From assembly GCF_036568765.1 (NCBI RefSeq), contig NZ_DATCRY010000266.1, positions 1 to 6,903 on the forward strand: a stretch of DNA of 6,903 nucleotides. The letters run 5' to 3'. Positions 5,775-6,903 of this stretch are shown here, one piece after another. The DNA comes from GSA-30 sp036568765. Lineage in GTDB: Bacteria > Pseudomonadota > Gammaproteobacteria > Xanthomonadales > Rhodanobacteraceae. Under the pieces are notes generated by a model, which ran no database searches, was not told the origin of the DNA, and worked only from the letters and a program-made list of their open reading frames with translations. Numbering within the stretch: the first letter of the stretch is position 1; the number at the start of each line of letters is the position of its first letter. Position numbers and translations under genes: made by a program.

Positions 5775-6200
5775 TCAGCGCGGACGGCGGTACTGCATGC
5801 GCTCATCGATCTCCGATTGCTCGCGCCGCTCCTCGCTTTTGCGCTCCTGCTCGCGGTGATGGTCGATCACGCTGTCGAGGGCACGCTCCCGCGCATGCGC
5901 CTCGCGCCACTGGCCGCCGGCCTGCTCGAGCAGACGCTTCTGGCGCTCGACCTCAGTCAGCTGTTGGGTGATGGCTTGATCGATGCGTTCGACGAAACGC
6001 TGGCGATTGAGTAAAGCAGTGACGGTCAGATCGCCGCCCTGCAAGGCATATTCCTCGCGATAGCGCTGCAGCTCGGTCAATTGCTGTTCGGCCTTGACCA
6101 GCTTCTGTTGCTGGTCGGCCAGGCGCTGCAGGGCTTTTTCCTGGCGCTCCTTGGCCTGTTCGGCGGCAGGCTGCAAACGTGCGGCGCGGGATTTCATCAT
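5775..6200 (-). CDS. fliJ: Flagellar export protein FliJ
   Basis: FliJ is a soluble coiled-coil protein that acts as the central stalk of the FliI ATPase ring and contacts FlhA during export. The 141-residue length fits the family (about 145). The sequence is almost entirely charged and Gln-rich heptad-type helix, for example 'KALQRLADQQQKLVKAEQQL' (22-41) and 'VERQKRLLEQAGGQWREAHA' (83-102), with a short break around 54-60. Overall similarity of FliJ proteins is low, so the call rests on length, coiled-coil character and place directly after fliI. The ATG at 6200 overlaps the fliI stop; a second ATG follows immediately at 6197. The stop is 30 bases before fliK. Confidence 0.93.
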   Translation of the reverse strand: MMKSRAARLQPAAEQAKERQEKALQRLADQQQKLVKAEQQLTELQRYREEYALQGGDLTVTALLNRQRFVERIDQAITQQLTEVERQKRLLEQAGGQWREAHARERALDSVIDHHREQERKSEERREQSEIDERMQYRRPR

Positions 6201-6903
6201 AAGCCGGCCTCCTGGGCGATCGCTTGCAGTGCCTCGACGGCGGAATTCAACGGCATCGGCTCATCCACTTCTTGTTGCAGGAAATCGCGCAGCCTTGGCC
6301 ACATGGCAATGGCGCGATCGGTCTGCGGATCGGAACCCTTCTGGTACGCACCCACGGCGATCAGGTCGCGCTGCTGGCGATACGCCGAGTACACCTGGCG
6401 GAATTTCTGCGCCGCACGCATCTGCCCGCGCTCGACCACCGCCGGCATGACGCGGCTGATCGACGCTTCGATGTCGATGGCCGGATAGTGGCCGGCTTCG
6501 GCCAGGTCGCGCGAGAGCACGATATGGCCGTCGAGAATCGCACGCGCCGCATCGGCGATCGGGTCGTGACGGTAATCGTCGCCTTCGGTCAGCACGGTAT
6601 AGAACGCGGTGATCGAACCGCGTCCTTCGGCATCGTTACCGGCGCGCTCGACCAGGGCCGGCATCATGGCGAATACCGACGGCGGGTAACCTTTAGTTGC
6701 GGGAGGTTCACCGATCGCCAAAGCGATTTCACGCTGCGCCTGGGCGTAGCGCGTCAGCGAATCCATCAACAGCAGCACGCGCTGGCCGCGGTCGCGAAAC
6801 CACTCGGCGATCGCCGTGGCGTATTGGGCACCGCGCAAGCGCTTGAGGGGCGGCGCATCGGCTGGCGCGGCGACAATCACCGCACGGGCGCGCCCTTCTT
6901 CGC
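6197..6903 (-). CDS. fliI: Flagellum-specific export ATPase FliI (C-terminal part, 5' end outside window)
   Basis: FliI is the cytoplasmic hexameric ATPase of the flagellar export apparatus, related to the F1-ATPase beta subunit. Only the last 234 residues are present (the family has about 440-460). The Walker A region is therefore outside. The visible part contains the Walker B-type segment 'VLLLMDSLTRYAQAQREIA' and the very conserved 'GEPPATKGYPPSVF' directly after it. It also has 'VLTEGDDYRHDPIADAAR' and 'DGHIVLSRDLAEAGHYPAID', which separate FliI/SctN ATPases from F1 subunits. The frame is open to the window edge, and a GTG at 6880 is internal, not a start. The stop overlaps the fliJ ATG (ATGA). 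Flagellar neighbours make it FliI, not the virulence homologue SctN. Confidence 0.97.
   Translation of the reverse strand, partial: EEGRARAVIVAAPADAPPLKRLRGAQYATAIAEWFRDRGQRVLLLMDSLTRYAQAQREIALAIGEPPATKGYPPSVFAMMPALVERAGNDAEGRGSITAFYTVLTEGDDYRHDPIADAARAILDGHIVLSRDLAEAGHYPAIDIEASISRVMPAVVERGQMRAAQKFRQVYSAYRQQRDLIAVGAYQKGSDPQTDRAIAMWPRLRDFLQQEVDEPMPLNSAVEALQAIAQEAGL

Noticed and set aside
5409..6014. Plus-strand open frame (201 codons) opposite fliK and fliJ, Leu/Arg-rich
   Set aside because: It spans the antisense of two real genes; the hydrophobic stretches arise from complementing Gln/Ala/Glu-rich codons.
6197..6903. The ATPase and gate genes as part of a virulence (non-flagellar) type III secretion system
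   Set aside because: Linked fliJ, fliK, fliL, fliM (with CheY-binding peptide), fliN and fliO show this is the flagellar locus.

Overview
The window is a run of flagellar basal-body and export genes, all on the minus strand. Read in the direction of transcription (high to low coordinates) the order is fliI (5' part outside the window), fliJ, fliK, fliL, fliM, fliN, fliO, fliP, fliQ, fliR (3' part outside the window). This is the classic fliIJK-LMNOPQR order of gammaproteobacteria. High GC, a near-consensus sigma-54 promoter ahead of fliL, and 'GGGAGCGACTTCAGTCGC'-type repetitive palindromes together suggest a Xanthomonadales/Lysobacterales member, perhaps Rhodanobacteraceae (Dyella, Luteibacter or Rhodanobacter-like). 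That placement is an inference from gene style and recalled repeat types, not from a search.

Layout. 6903-5775: the C-terminal half of the export ATPase FliI, then FliJ, overlapping at ATGA. 5744-4515: the hook-length control protein FliK. 4514-4120: the only long gap. Its fliK-proximal part holds a nested cluster of REP-like inverted repeats, and its fliL-proximal part holds a strong sigma-54 (RpoN) promoter about 31 nt upstream of the fliL start. 4119-1857: FliL, then the switch proteins FliM and FliN, then FliO. 1860-1: the export-gate proteins FliP, FliQ and FliR. Most junctions in this second block are stop/start overlaps (ATGA or GTGA), so translation is probably coupled.

The genes form one functional unit. 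FliI and FliJ energise and organise substrate delivery. FliP, FliQ and FliR form the membrane export gate, assembled with help from FliO. FliK sets hook length and switches export specificity. FliM and FliN form the C-ring that reads CheY-P. FliL supports the stator and motor.

The gene content is ordinary, and I see no new biological system here. The real oddities lie between genes. The fliP-fliQ junction is split by about 210 bp carrying a perfect 38-bp inverted repeat. This insert is flanked by a GTCATG direct repeat and sits exactly at the stop/start overlap, so that a 72-codon frame bridges fliP and fliQ with ATGA overlaps on both sides. The second oddity is the REPIN-like nested repeat just upstream of the sigma-54 promoter.
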